A stretch of 29,097 nt of DNA, taken from positions 1 to 29,097 of the forward strand of contig JBHHXR010000010.1 in the NCBI GenBank assembly GCA_046757205.1, written 5' to 3'. Shown here piece after piece: positions 1-7,416 of this stretch; position 1 is the first letter of the stretch; every line of letters begins with the position of its first letter. The notes beneath the pieces were generated by a model. It had not been told where the DNA came from. It saw only the letters and a list, made by a program, of their open reading frames with translations, and did not search any database. The translations under genes were made by a program, and so were the position numbers. The DNA comes from JBHHXR01 sp046757205. GTDB lineage: Bacteria > Pseudomonadota > Alphaproteobacteria > Rhodobacterales > Rhodobacteraceae.

Positions 1-338
1 TCGGCCGCCGTCATCACCATGCCAGGCGTGCAGAAGCCGCACTGAAGCCCGTGGTGCTCCTGAAACGCCGCCTGGATGACACCGAGCGAGCCGTCGCCGT
101 TTGCCATGCCCTCGACGGTGGCGACATTGGCGCCATCGGCCTCGGCCGCCAGCATGGTGCAGGCCTTCACCGCCTTGCCGTCGACATGCACGGTGCAGGC
201 GCCGCACTGGCTGGTGTCGCAGCCCACATGGGTGCCGGTCAGGCCGAGATCGTCGCGCAGGAACTGCACCAAGAGCGTACGCCCCTCGACCTCGCCGGAG
301 ACGGCCTTGCCGTTCACGGTCATTGCTACAGTTGGCAT
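1..338 (-). CDS. coxS: CoxS-like [2Fe-2S] small subunit of a molybdenum hydroxylase (partial)
   Basis: Small iron-sulfur subunit of the CO dehydrogenase/xanthine dehydrogenase family, which passes electrons from the molybdenum centre to the flavin subunit. The visible 112 codons have a plant-type ferredoxin domain with cysteines at 40, 45, 48 and 60 (GCDTSQCGAC followed by a later Cys). The first half of the second cluster follows, Cys100 and Cys103 in QCGFCTPG. The remaining two cysteines would lie past the left edge, where the frame is still open. ATG at 338 is preceded by a good Shine-Dalgarno (AGGGAGG, 341-350). It follows the coxG-like gene after 34 bases, so it is probably co-transcribed. 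The substrate (CO, purine, aldehyde or other) cannot be told from this subunit; the large subunit is off the window. Confidence 0.93.
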   Translation of the reverse strand, partial: MPTVAMTVNGKAVSGEVEGRTLLVQFLRDDLGLTGTHVGCDTSQCGACTVHVDGKAVKACTMLAAEADGANVATVEGMANGDGSLGVIQAAFQEHHGLQCGFCTPGMVMTAA

Positions 339-372
339 TCAATCCTCCCTTTTTTTGTCTTGTACGAGAAAC

Positions 373-903
373 CTAACCGAATAACCGGCGAAGCCACGCC
401 AGGACCCGCGCGAGCCAACCTTCGGGCTCTTCGGGTTCGGGGCCGGCGCCCGCTTCCTCTGGCACCGGCGCCACCTTGTTCTGAAAATTCTCGAAGAACT
501 GGTCGGCCAGTTTCCTGGCCACGCCGTCGATCACCCGTCCGCCGATACTGGCCAGCTTGCCGCCCACCTTGGCGTCGACCCGGTAGACCAGCCTGGTGCC
601 GCCGTCGGCGTCTTCCAGCGTGACGTCGGCGCCGCCCTTGGCGAAACCCGCCGCGCCGCCCTTGCCTTCGCCGCTGATGCGGTAGCTTCGGCCCTCGACG
701 ATATCGCCGAGCTTCACCTTGCCCCTGAAGGTCGCCTTGACCGGGCCGATCTTCTGGGTCGCGACGACGGTAAATCCGTCCTCGGCGTTGCCGGTCATCT
801 CCCGGCAGCCGGGTATGCAGTCCTTCAGGATTGCCGGGTCGTTCAGGGCATCCCAGACGGTCTGTCGCCCGGCTGCGATCTGTCGTGTCCCGTGAAGCTC
901 CAT
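373..903 (-). CDS. coxG: CoxG-like SRPBCC protein
   Basis: A 176-residue CoxG/SRPBCC-family protein. In CO oxidisers CoxG is linked to recruiting the molybdenum hydroxylase to the cytoplasmic membrane. The family features visible are the opening with VWDALNDPAILKDCIPGC, the central IGPVKATFRGKV stretch and the GGRVIDGVARKLADQFF segment. After an acidic proline/glutamate linker the C-terminus ends in a hydrophobic/basic tail (WLARVLAWLRRLFG) that fits a membrane anchor. A TTG lies one codon upstream, but ATG at 903 is chosen. The Shine-Dalgarno is weak (GGGGCAG). The gene sits 59 bases after the molybdopterin-binding/MocA-like gene and 34 before coxS, in the same operon direction. CoxG-like proteins also accompany hydroxylases that do not use CO, so the substrate is open. 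Confidence 0.92.
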   Translation of the reverse strand: MELHGTRQIAAGRQTVWDALNDPAILKDCIPGCREMTGNAEDGFTVVATQKIGPVKATFRGKVKLGDIVEGRSYRISGEGKGGAAGFAKGGADVTLEDADGGTRLVYRVDAKVGGKLASIGGRVIDGVARKLADQFFENFQNKVAPVPEEAGAGPEPEEPEGWLARVLAWLRRLFG

Positions 904-962
904 CAACTGCCCCGTTGGTTGCGTTATCGGCTATCGTGGACCTGTTGGCCGCGTATTGCAAA

Positions 963-1982
963 TCAGTTTTCGCCGTCACTTTCGGCCTTTGCGAGCCGCT
1001 GCCGGCGCCAGCCCGCCCAGGCCTCGGGCGTGTCCAGATCGACCGCCGCGCCTGGCCCGTCGGTGGCAACGTCCACGATGAATTCCCCGGCGTCGGCAAG
1101 AATATCCCGCGCGCCACGGTCGCCGTGCAGCCTGGCGAGCGATTCGAAAAAGCGCCGCCCGAACAGTACCGGGTGGCCACGCGTGCCGTCGCCGGCCACG
1201 GCGCGGCAGATCTCGCGGTTCTCCGCCGGATCGAACGCCGCCATCAGCCGGTCATAATGCCCTTGCGCGATCTCCGGCATGTCGGCCAGCGCGACGACGA
1301 CCGCATCGCATTCCGCCGAGACCGCAGCCACGCCGGTGCGGATCGAGGCCGACAGGCCGGCCCGCCAATCCGCCGATTCGACGATATCGACGGCAAGGCC
1401 CCGCAGCGCGGCGCGGCGCGGCGGGTTTTCCGGCGGCAGCACGACGACAACGCGGTCCGCCTGCGACCCGAGTGCCGCCTTGGCGGCGCGCCGGAGCTGG
1501 GGCTCGCCGTCGATCTCCTCGAGCAGCTTGTCGCGCCCCCGCATGCGCCGCGAGGCGCCGGCGGCCAGCAGGACGACCTCGACGCTTGGCCGCAACGGCG
1601 GCTCGGCGGGGCCGGCGCGGGGCTGAGGGCGCGTCGGGATTTCCTTCAGCAGACCGCCGACCCCCATCGCCGCGATGTCGTCACCGGTCACCGCGATCCC
1701 GGCCGCCAGCCGTTCCAGAACCCAATCCGCGCCGTTGAGCGCGGGCGAGCGCGCGCAGCCCGGCAGCCCGACCACGGGCCTGCCGTCGATCTCGCCCAGA
1801 AACAGCAGGTTGCCGGGGTCGACCGGCATGCCGAAGCGGAAGAGCCGGCCGCCCGCCGCGATCAGGGCCGCCGGGCCGACGTCGTTTTCGTCGGATGTCG
1901 CCGAGCCGGTGAGCGCCAGAACGATCTCGCCGCGTGCCGACCTGATGGCGTCCGCCAGCTCTTCCGTCCGGTGCGCCACCAC
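963..1982 (-). CDS. C-terminal part of split molybdopterin-binding/MocA-like protein
   Basis: Downstream portion of a gene that in relatives is one protein of about 540 residues (molybdopterin-binding domain plus NTP-transferase). Residues 1 to about 115 are the rest of a MoCF-type molybdopterin-binding domain, with FGMPVDPGNLLFLG and VGLPGCARSP conserved. Residues 134 to about 325 are a MobA/MocA-like nucleotidyltransferase with LAAGASRRMRGRDKLL at 139-154, the usual nucleotide-binding start of MocA cytidylyltransferases that make MCD cofactor. It is in the same frame as the upstream part and separated from it by one TAG (1992-1994). GTG at 1982 could be a genuine restart: AGGA at 1990-1993 lies seven bases upstream and overlaps the stop. 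Whether the halves work as two chains, or the gene is a fresh nonsense pseudogene, is not decidable here. Confidence 0.8.
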   Translation of the reverse strand: MVAHRTEELADAIRSARGEIVLALTGSATSDENDVGPAALIAAGGRLFRFGMPVDPGNLLFLGEIDGRPVVGLPGCARSPALNGADWVLERLAAGIAVTGDDIAAMGVGGLLKEIPTRPQPRAGPAEPPLRPSVEVVLLAAGASRRMRGRDKLLEEIDGEPQLRRAAKAALGSQADRVVVVLPPENPPRRAALRGLAVDIVESADWRAGLSASIRTGVAAVSAECDAVVVALADMPEIAQGHYDRLMAAFDPAENREICRAVAGDGTRGHPVLFGRRFFESLARLHGDRGARDILADAGEFIVDVATDGPGAAVDLDTPEAWAGWRRQRLAKAESDGEN

Positions 1983-1987
1983 CTTGA

Positions 1988-1994
1988 CTTCCTA
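1988..1994 (-). promoter_or_regulatory. Amber stop overlapping a Shine-Dalgarno for a restart
   Basis: On the minus strand the bases read TTTAGGAAGTCAAGGTGGTG. TAG ends the N-terminal half, and the AGGA formed by the stop plus the next codon stands seven bases before GTG at 1982, with a second GTG right after. This is the geometry of stop-coupled reinitiation. It could let both halves be made from one message. The match to a ribosome-binding site is seen; its use is inferred. Confidence 0.45.
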
Positions 1995-2606
1995 AAGCTC
2001 CAGAGCGAGGCTCCGCGCGCGGCGCGCGACCGCCGTCCGCCCCTTGTCGACAAGGCTTTCCTTCATGCCCGGCGTTCGCGTCAGCAACAGCGTGGCGGCG
2101 CGGCCGGCGAAGGGTATCAGTTCCAGCGCCGGCGCGCCGGCCCCGCAGGCCTCGTCCACCAGCGCGCCCGGCACCGCATAGGGAATGATCTTCACCGTCG
2201 CCACCAGCGCCCGTGGCGCGACCCGCGCCATGTCGCGAAGCGTCGCCACGGTCATGGCGGCAGAGACGCCGTTCAGCCGGTCGATGGCGCTCCGCTCGAC
2301 GCGTATCACGCCACTTCGTTCGGCGTGGATATTCACCCGTCCGGCAAACGGCGCGGCAATGCGCAGACCGGCGGCGGCGGGTTGGGGAACCAGCGACCGC
2401 GCCAGGCTCAGGGCCGCGGCATCTTCGGCGACATCGCCTTCCGACAGGATCGCAACGGTGACCTCGGAGATACCGAGCGCGGCGAGCGCGCGAATGTCGG
2501 CTTCGCCGAGTATGCGGCCCTTGCGCCATCGCCGGCCGCCGGCGGTCAGCGAATGGGCGAGAACCGCGCCCTGCGCGGCGGCAACCGGGACCGGACCGAA
2601 TCTCAT
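1992..2606 (-). CDS. N-terminal part of split molybdopterin-binding/MocA-like protein
   Basis: Upstream 204 residues of the same molybdopterin-binding/glycosyltransferase-like fusion family. The start MRFGPVPVAAAQGAVLAHS, the WRKGRILGEADI segment, FAGRVNIHAE and VATVKIIPYAVPG all match the conserved N-terminal region of this MoeA/MogA-related family. The frame stops at TAG in the middle of what should be the molybdopterin-binding domain, right after KESLVDKGRTAVARRARSL. The continuation lies in the same frame immediately after the stop. ATG at 2606 overlaps the stop of xdhC as ATGA, so it is translationally coupled to it. Expected role: cytosolic late molybdenum-cofactor processing for the hydroxylase. 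A single base change accounts for the break; a sequencing error is the simplest alternative. Confidence 0.8.
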   Translation of the reverse strand: MRFGPVPVAAAQGAVLAHSLTAGGRRWRKGRILGEADIRALAALGISEVTVAILSEGDVAEDAAALSLARSLVPQPAAAGLRIAAPFAGRVNIHAERSGVIRVERSAIDRLNGVSAAMTVATLRDMARVAPRALVATVKIIPYAVPGALVDEACGAGAPALELIPFAGRAATLLLTRTPGMKESLVDKGRTAVARRARSLALEL

Positions 2607-3601
2607 TTCCGGGTATCCGGGCGGCGGAGGCTCTCGGTGATCTCGGCCATGATCGAGACCGCGATCTCGGCTGGCGACATGGCCCCGATATCGGCACCCA
2701 CGGGCGCATGAATCCTGCCGATCTCGGCGTCGCCGAAGCCGTTTTCACGCAGCCGCGCCACGCGCTTGGCGTGGGTGCGTGACGAGCCGAGGCAGCCGAG
2801 GTAGAAAACCTCCGATTGCAGCGCCCGGCGGATCGCCGGATCGTCGAGCTTGGGGTCGTGGGTCAGCGTCACCACGGCGGTTCGCGCGTCGAGACCCTCG
2901 GCCGCCAGCGCCTCGTCGGGCCAGTCGCGGACGATCCGCTCGCCGGGGAATCGCGCCTGCGACGAGAACGTGTCGCGCGGATCGATCAGCACCGCGTCGT
3001 AGCCGGCAAGCCGCGCCATCTGCATCAGGGGCTGGGCGATATGCACCGCGCCGACCACCATCAACCGCAGTGGCGGGTTGTGGATGCCGACGAACCAGTC
3101 GCCCTCGAAACCCGATCTGTCCTTGGCGAAGCGGGCGCGCAGGGCGTCGGCCAGCGGATCGCCGGCGGGCGCCGCGATGCGCCGCTCCCAGGTTCTGGTA
3201 TTGACGACATAGGCCGCCGCGCGCCGCGCCGCCCGCGCCGCCGCCAGTTCTTCCAGCAATTCCGGACCGGGCCCTTCGCCGACGGCGACCGGCTCCACCA
3301 GAACGCGGATACGACCGCCGCAGGCGAGGCCGACGGCGAAGGCCTCCTCGTCGCTGACACCGTATTCGAGGATCAGCGGCCTGCCGCTTTCGAAAGTATC
3401 CAGCGCCTCGGCCACCACGGCGCCTTCGACGCAGCCGCCGGAGACCGAGCCGGCGATCTCGGCCTCGCCGCTGATGGCAAGCTGCGAGCCGACCGGGCGC
3501 GGCGCCGAGCCCCAGGTTTCCACCACGGTGGCCAGCGCCGCCGCCTTTCCGGCGCGCAACCATTCCAGCGCCTGTTCCGGTATCCGGTCGAAATCCGCCA
3601 T
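2603..3601 (-). CDS. xdhC: XdhC/CoxI family accessory protein
   Basis: A 332-residue XdhC-type protein; members bind or sulfurate the molybdenum cofactor and hand it to xanthine dehydrogenase/CO dehydrogenase-type enzymes. The N-terminal XdhC/CoxI domain shows GSAPRPVGSQLAI and GSVSGGCVEG at 51-60, including the conserved Cys57. The C-terminal Rossmann domain begins at about 178 (LMVVGAVHIAQPL) and continues with VTLTHDPKLDDPAIRRAL, LGSSRTHAKR and IHAPVGADIGAMSPAEIAVSI. The Rossmann start reads GAVHIA where relatives usually have GAGHVA, a small departure in the nucleotide loop. ATG at 3601 and TGA at 2603 both overlap their neighbours as ATGA. Full two-domain length favours XdhC/CoxI over the single-domain CoxF forms. 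Confidence 0.93.
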   Translation of the reverse strand: MADFDRIPEQALEWLRAGKAAALATVVETWGSAPRPVGSQLAISGEAEIAGSVSGGCVEGAVVAEALDTFESGRPLILEYGVSDEEAFAVGLACGGRIRVLVEPVAVGEGPGPELLEELAAARAARRAAAYVVNTRTWERRIAAPAGDPLADALRARFAKDRSGFEGDWFVGIHNPPLRLMVVGAVHIAQPLMQMARLAGYDAVLIDPRDTFSSQARFPGERIVRDWPDEALAAEGLDARTAVVTLTHDPKLDDPAIRRALQSEVFYLGCLGSSRTHAKRVARLRENGFGDAEIGRIHAPVGADIGAMSPAEIAVSIMAEITESLRRPDTRK

Positions 3602-4857
3602 CAGCCTTGTCCGACTTCCCGCATCAGCCGCGCCCTCTCGCCCACATCCTCCGGGCGCGACAGCGCCTCGGCCAGCGCCTGCAGTGACGCTATATTATGC
3701 CCGGCGCGGAAACTGTCCACATGCGGCAGCATTTCGCGGATGCCGCGCGCCTTGGGCGCGAAGCCGTCCCAGCGCAGCAGCGGGTTGATCCAGATCACCC
3801 TGCGAGCGGACAGGTGCAGCCTCTCCATCTCGGTGGCCAGCAGGCCGGGGTCGTCGCGGTCCAGCCCGTCGGTTATCAGCAGCACCACCGCCCCCTGCCC
3901 CAGCACACGGCGCGACCAGTCGCGGTTGAAACGGTGCAGGCATTCGCCGATGCGCGTGCCGCCCTCCCAGTCCTGCGCCTCGGCGCCGGCCAGCGCCAGC
4001 GCGGCATCAACGTCGCGCCGGCGCAGGTGCCGGGTGATGTTGGTCAGCCGGGTGCCGAAGGTGAAGGAATGCACCTTCGCCCATCCCGCGCCGCGGGCGT
4101 TGCTGGCGGCGTGCAGGAAGTGCAGCACCACCCGCGAATAGGCGGACATGGAGCCGGAAATGTCGCACAGCGCGACGAGGTTGGGCCAACGTGTCCGCCG
4201 CCTGCGCAGCGCGAGGTCGCGTATCTCGCCGCCGTTGCGCAAGGCGCCGCGAACGGTGCCGCGCCAGTCCGGCAGGTGGCCGAGCCGCGACGATCTCGAC
4301 CGCCGCGAGACCAGCGGGCGCACCGGCAGCGCGATCCGCGCGATCATCCGCTTCGCCTCGGCGTCTTCGGCCGCCGTCATCTGCTCGAAATCGAGGCTGC
4401 GCAGCATCTCGCGCGCCGAGAACGTCATCGAGGCGTCGATTTCCAGCTCGGTTCCTTCGCCCCCGGGCAGGTCTGGCGCCGCCGTCTCGGCGCCATCGAG
4501 CAACGCCTCGGCGGCGCGCCGCTCGGCCGGTTTCGCCGCGCGTTCCTCCTGCACGCCGCGGACCGCAGGCAACAGCATCGCCATCATGTGTTCGAGAAAC
4601 TGCGGGTCGCGCCAGTAGAGGCGGAAGATCTGCGCGAAAACCTCGCGGTGCTCGGGGCGCGAGACGAAACAGGCGTGCAGCGTCCAGAAGAAGTCGCGCT
4701 TGGAGGTGAACCCGGCCGCGGCGACGGCGCGGATGGCGTCGGCGACGCGCCCCGGACCGACCGGCAGGCCGGCCTTGCGGAGCGCGCGCGCGAAATGCGT
4801 GATGTTGGCGACGATCTTGCCGTGTTCGGGGACCGGCAGGTCGGCCAGCAGGGTCAT
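3601..4857 (-). CDS. coxE: CoxE-like VWA domain protein
   Basis: A 418-residue CoxE-family protein with a von Willebrand A domain. In Oligotropha, CoxD (AAA+ ATPase) and CoxE work together to build the copper-sulfur side of the CO dehydrogenase active site; in relatives they act on other hydroxylases. The N-terminal half is helical (FARALRKAGLPVGPGRVADA and DFFWTLHACFVSRPEH). The VWA domain starts near 226 with a complete metal-adhesion motif DISGSMS (D232, S234, S236), then GGTRIGECL and LLITDGLDRDDP. ATG at 4857 is chosen because it overlaps the MoxR stop as ATGA; longer reading frames upstream run antisense-style through that gene and look non-coding. ATGA also links it to xdhC downstream. 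Confidence 0.93.
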   Translation of the reverse strand: MTLLADLPVPEHGKIVANITHFARALRKAGLPVGPGRVADAIRAVAAAGFTSKRDFFWTLHACFVSRPEHREVFAQIFRLYWRDPQFLEHMMAMLLPAVRGVQEERAAKPAERRAAEALLDGAETAAPDLPGGEGTELEIDASMTFSAREMLRSLDFEQMTAAEDAEAKRMIARIALPVRPLVSRRSRSSRLGHLPDWRGTVRGALRNGGEIRDLALRRRRTRWPNLVALCDISGSMSAYSRVVLHFLHAASNARGAGWAKVHSFTFGTRLTNITRHLRRRDVDAALALAGAEAQDWEGGTRIGECLHRFNRDWSRRVLGQGAVVLLITDGLDRDDPGLLATEMERLHLSARRVIWINPLLRWDGFAPKARGIREMLPHVDSFRAGHNIASLQALAEALSRPEDVGERARLMREVGQG

Positions 4858-5771
4858 CAGTCCACCATTTCCGCGGAGGCCTTGGCGTCGGCAAGAATCC
4901 TCGCGGCCTCGGAGCCCTGCAGCCGGGCGATATCGTCCTGATACTTCAGCACCGCGCCCAGGGTGTCTGCGATCATCTGCGGTGAAAGCTGGATGGCATC
5001 GAGCGCGATCAGGCATTTCGCCCAGTCGATGGTCTCGGCGACGCCGGGCTTCTTGAACAGGTCCTCGGTACGGAGCTTCTGGATGAAAGCGACGATTTCG
5101 CGGCTGATCACGGCACCGGCCTCGGGCACCCGGGCGTGGAGGATTTCCAGCTCGCGTTCGAAATCCGGGTAGTCCACCCAGTGATACAGGCAGCGCCGCT
5201 TCAGCGCGTCGTGCACCTCGCGGGTCCGGTTCGAGGTCAGCACCACGATCGGCGGCTCGGCCGCGGCGATGGTGCCGATCTCCGGGATCGTCACCTGGAA
5301 ATCGCTGAGCGCCTCCAGCAGGAACGCCTCGAACGGCTCGTCGGTGCGGTCGAGTTCGTCGATCAGCAGCACTGGCGGGCCGCCTTCCTGCGGTGTCATC
5401 GCCTCCAGGAGCGGCCGGCGGATCAGATAGTCGCCGCTGAACAGTTCCTCGTTCAGCGCCTTGCGATCCCTGTCGCCGACCGCCTCGGCGGTGCGGATCG
5501 CCACCATCTGGGCGGCGAAGTTCCATTCGTAGACAGCGCTGGCGGCGTCCAGCCCCTCGTAGCATTGCAGACGGATCAGCCGGCGCCCCAGCGCTGTGGC
5601 CAGTGCCTTGGCGATCTCGGTCTTGCCGACCCCGGCCTCGCCTTCCAGAAACAGCGGACGTCCGAGTTTCAGCGAAAGGAACACCACGGTGGCCAGGGCG
5701 CGTCCGCAGACGTAGCCCTGTTCGCCGAGCCGCGCCTGCGTGTCATCGATCGATGTAACGGTTTCCGGCAT
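4857..5771 (-). CDS. coxD: CoxD-like MoxR-family AAA+ ATPase
   Basis: A 304-residue MoxR-type AAA+ ATPase, the chaperone partner of the adjacent VWA protein in maturation of molybdenum hydroxylases. Walker A is GEAGVGKT at 44-51 and Walker B is VLLIDELD at 134-141. Sensor-1 and arginine-finger regions are recognisable in VVLTSNRTREVHDALKRRCLYHW. ATG at 5771 has AGGA about eight bases upstream; a TTG four codons earlier (5783) is possible. It is the first gene of the minus-strand hydroxylase operon: the next gene upstream, an SGNH hydrolase, ends about 150 bases away. Its C-terminus overlaps coxE by ATGA, so the two are probably made in a fixed ratio. Confidence 0.92.
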   Translation of the reverse strand: MPETVTSIDDTQARLGEQGYVCGRALATVVFLSLKLGRPLFLEGEAGVGKTEIAKALATALGRRLIRLQCYEGLDAASAVYEWNFAAQMVAIRTAEAVGDRDRKALNEELFSGDYLIRRPLLEAMTPQEGGPPVLLIDELDRTDEPFEAFLLEALSDFQVTIPEIGTIAAAEPPIVVLTSNRTREVHDALKRRCLYHWVDYPDFERELEILHARVPEAGAVISREIVAFIQKLRTEDLFKKPGVAETIDWAKCLIALDAIQLSPQMIADTLGAVLKYQDDIARLQGSEAARILADAKASAEMVD

Positions 5772-5804
5772 TCCGTCCTGCAATTTCCGCCTCTGCCGAA
5801 AGAG

Positions 5805-5832
5805 TACATAGTCGACCTGCCGGAACCCACAA
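5805..5832 (-). promoter_or_regulatory. Candidate sigma70-type promoter of the hydroxylase operon
   Basis: On the minus strand, TTGTGG (5827-5832) and TATGTA (5805-5810) are separated by 16 bases, about 34 bases upstream of the coxD-like ATG. The intergenic stretch 5772-5922 is locally richer in A/T than the genes around it, as expected for a promoter. The boxes are imperfect and were picked by eye, so this is only a candidate. Confidence 0.3.
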
Positions 5833-5922
5833 GATAATATTCGCCGTCCGCCGGCGGCAATCCACGATCCTTCCGGCGATGGCGATGGCGGCGGTGTCCG
5901 TCAAACGCGTCAGGGGCGGGGA

Positions 5923-6639
5923 TCAATGCTGGGTATCGGCATTCAGGCAGCGCCGGGCGACCCATTTTGCCCAAGTCTCGTAGATTTCCTCGCCGGGATG
6001 ATACCCGTCGGATGCCAGGAGATTGCCGTCGCGCGGGAAATCCACCATCGGCAGATGCTCGACATTGGGCTTGCCCGCCAGACGCTTGCGCAACGCCTCG
6101 TCGAAATTCCGCGCCTCGCGCCCGAGATACCAGCGCAGCGGCTGCGGCAGCAGCGGAAAGCTTTCCAGCGGCGGCAGCCCGGAGGCGATGATCCGCCTGA
6201 CCTTGAAGCGCGCCGTCAGCACGTCGTGAAGTTCTTCGGTCTGGTCGAGCCAGGTATCGAGGGGCACACGTTCGGTGATATCGTTCACGCCGAGGGCGGT
6301 GACCGCGATGTCGTAGTCGCCCGACGGAACCCGCCCGAGCATTTCGACAACGTCGGCGGTCAGCGCGCCGGTGCGGGCGACCAGCGTCCAGCTTACGCGC
6401 CGGTGCTCGCCCAGTTGCGAAACGAGACGGCCGGAAAGCGCCTTTTCCTGACGCGCCACCCCGACGCCGGCGGCAGAGGAATCACCGGCGATCAGCAGCC
6501 GCATATCGGGACCCGAGCCCCAGCGCCCGGACCTGTAGCCGGCTGGCTCCGGCAACCGCGGCGTGCGGCGGCGGACCCAGAATCCCTGCGCCATAAGCGC
6601 CGGCGCCAATACGGTCCGGTATAGGTTGATATGCGTCAT
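5923..6639 (-). CDS. SGNH/GDSL hydrolase family protein
   Basis: A 238-residue SGNH-type esterase/lipase-fold protein. Block I is AGDSSAAG with the likely nucleophile Ser54. Block III is LGVNDI with Asn119. Block V is ASDGYHPG with Asp211 and His214, completing the usual Ser-Asp-His set. A basic N-terminal extension of about 45 residues precedes the catalytic fold and has no clear signal peptide, so the protein is probably cytoplasmic or peripheral. ATG at 6639 has a GAGGGAG Shine-Dalgarno at about 6647-6653. The gene lies upstream of the hydroxylase operon in the same direction with a 150-base gap, so a functional link is not implied. The substrate is unknown; family members cleave lipid, acyl or carbohydrate esters. 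Confidence 0.85.
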   Translation of the reverse strand: MTHINLYRTVLAPALMAQGFWVRRRTPRLPEPAGYRSGRWGSGPDMRLLIAGDSSAAGVGVARQEKALSGRLVSQLGEHRRVSWTLVARTGALTADVVEMLGRVPSGDYDIAVTALGVNDITERVPLDTWLDQTEELHDVLTARFKVRRIIASGLPPLESFPLLPQPLRWYLGREARNFDEALRKRLAGKPNVEHLPMVDFPRDGNLLASDGYHPGEEIYETWAKWVARRCLNADTQH

Positions 6640-7067
6640 GAGAGTAACTCCCTCTCAACTCAATAAGCCACACCATCAGCGTTCACGGGCAGAAACCTGC
6701 CCTTGGAGTGTACCACAACGATACCGCCAAATCGACTAACAAATCCGCGATCCCATTGAAGCAAAACGAAAACAATTCGTGACGGCGCGCAAACCGCTTG
6801 CCGCCTGCGGCCGTTACCCGGTTGCTTCGGTCTGGATTCCCCACGCGACCCACGGCGTCAGCACAAGCCTTACCCCGGAATGACGCCGGTTTTGTGGTAA
6901 ACGAATTCTTAATACTGCCATATTTGAAACGAATTGCGACCGTTTTCTGTCGCGATAACAAACCCGTAACCAGTGTCGTCAATACGATTGTCGTGTTTTT
7001 GCCGAAGGGCAATGGTCCGGTCGGGAACCACCGGAGAGACGCCCGGAAAACGCTGGAAGGCTCGAGA
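6640..7067. other. Divergent intergenic region with a hairpin and A/T-rich tracts
   Basis: About 430 bases separate the SGNH gene (minus) from a small membrane-protein gene (plus). The stretch includes a perfect six-pair hairpin, GGGCAG/CTGCCC with loop AAAC at 6687-6702. A/T-rich tracts lie at about 6715-6780 and 6900-7000, and a degenerate dispersed repeat is listed separately. No reading frame here looks coding. Promoters for both flanking genes must lie here, but no convincing -35/-10 pair was found. Confidence 0.5.
6831..6886. repeat. Degenerate GGATTCC...GGAATGACG intergenic repeat
   Basis: The segment opens with TCTGGATTCCCC and closes with CCCCGGAATGACG. This resembles the short dispersed palindromic units (TGGATTCCCG...CGGGAATGACG) common between genes in many proteobacteria. 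The stem is degenerate and the centre is long. Only one copy lies in the window, so repeat status is inferred from resemblance alone. Confidence 0.3.
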
Positions 7068-7403
7068 ATGCTGCGACTGCTTGCATATATCCCGCTGGGA
7101 ACCGCCATCTGTCTGCTTGGGCTGGACGTTGCGCTGATTGCCTTCACCAGCTTCAAGAACCCGGACTTCCTCTACGCCGATTACTTCGGGCTGCCATCGA
7201 TTGCCGGCGTCTTCTGCGCGGCGGTCGGCCGGTACACGGTGCGACTGCTCGCGTTGCGCGATTCCGAGATCGACTACGACAAGCTGGCCCGGACCGCGGA
7301 ACGGCTGGCGCGCGAGGATTCCCACCGCAAGGCGCCGCGCGTCGCGATGGTGTCGCGCGGCGCGGCACCCGAAGAGACTGCGGCGGTCGCCCATGCATCC
7401 TGA
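7068..7403 (+). CDS. Small two-helix membrane protein, unknown function
   Basis: A 111-residue protein not recognised by family. A hydrophobic segment at residues 3-26 (LLAYIPLGTAICLLGLDVAL) and a second at about 40-55 (LPSIAGVFCAAVGRYTV) suggest two membrane helices. A charged cytoplasmic tail follows (EIDYDKLARTAERLAREDSHRK). ATG at 7068 is chosen because GGAAGG lies eight bases upstream and the hydrophobic start begins there; the open frame extends further upstream but that part reads like non-coding sequence. The gene is convergent with the Kef-type antiporter gene, with 13 bases between their stops. No role can be assigned. Confidence 0.65.
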   Translation: MLRLLAYIPLGTAICLLGLDVALIAFTSFKNPDFLYADYFGLPSIAGVFCAAVGRYTVRLLALRDSEIDYDKLARTAERLAREDSHRKAPRVAMVSRGAAPEETAAVAHAS

Positions 7404-7416
7404 CATGCGCGGTTTC

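Noticed and set aside
831..2711. A 626-codon plus-strand open frame across the molybdopterin gene
   Set aside because: No domain, shadow-like composition; the minus-strand halves match a known family from end to end.
6683..7156. A 157-codon minus-strand open frame in the 6640-7067 intergenic region
   Set aside because: It crosses the degenerate repeat and the start of a believable plus-strand gene, has no ribosome-binding site or domain, and its composition is unlike the real genes.
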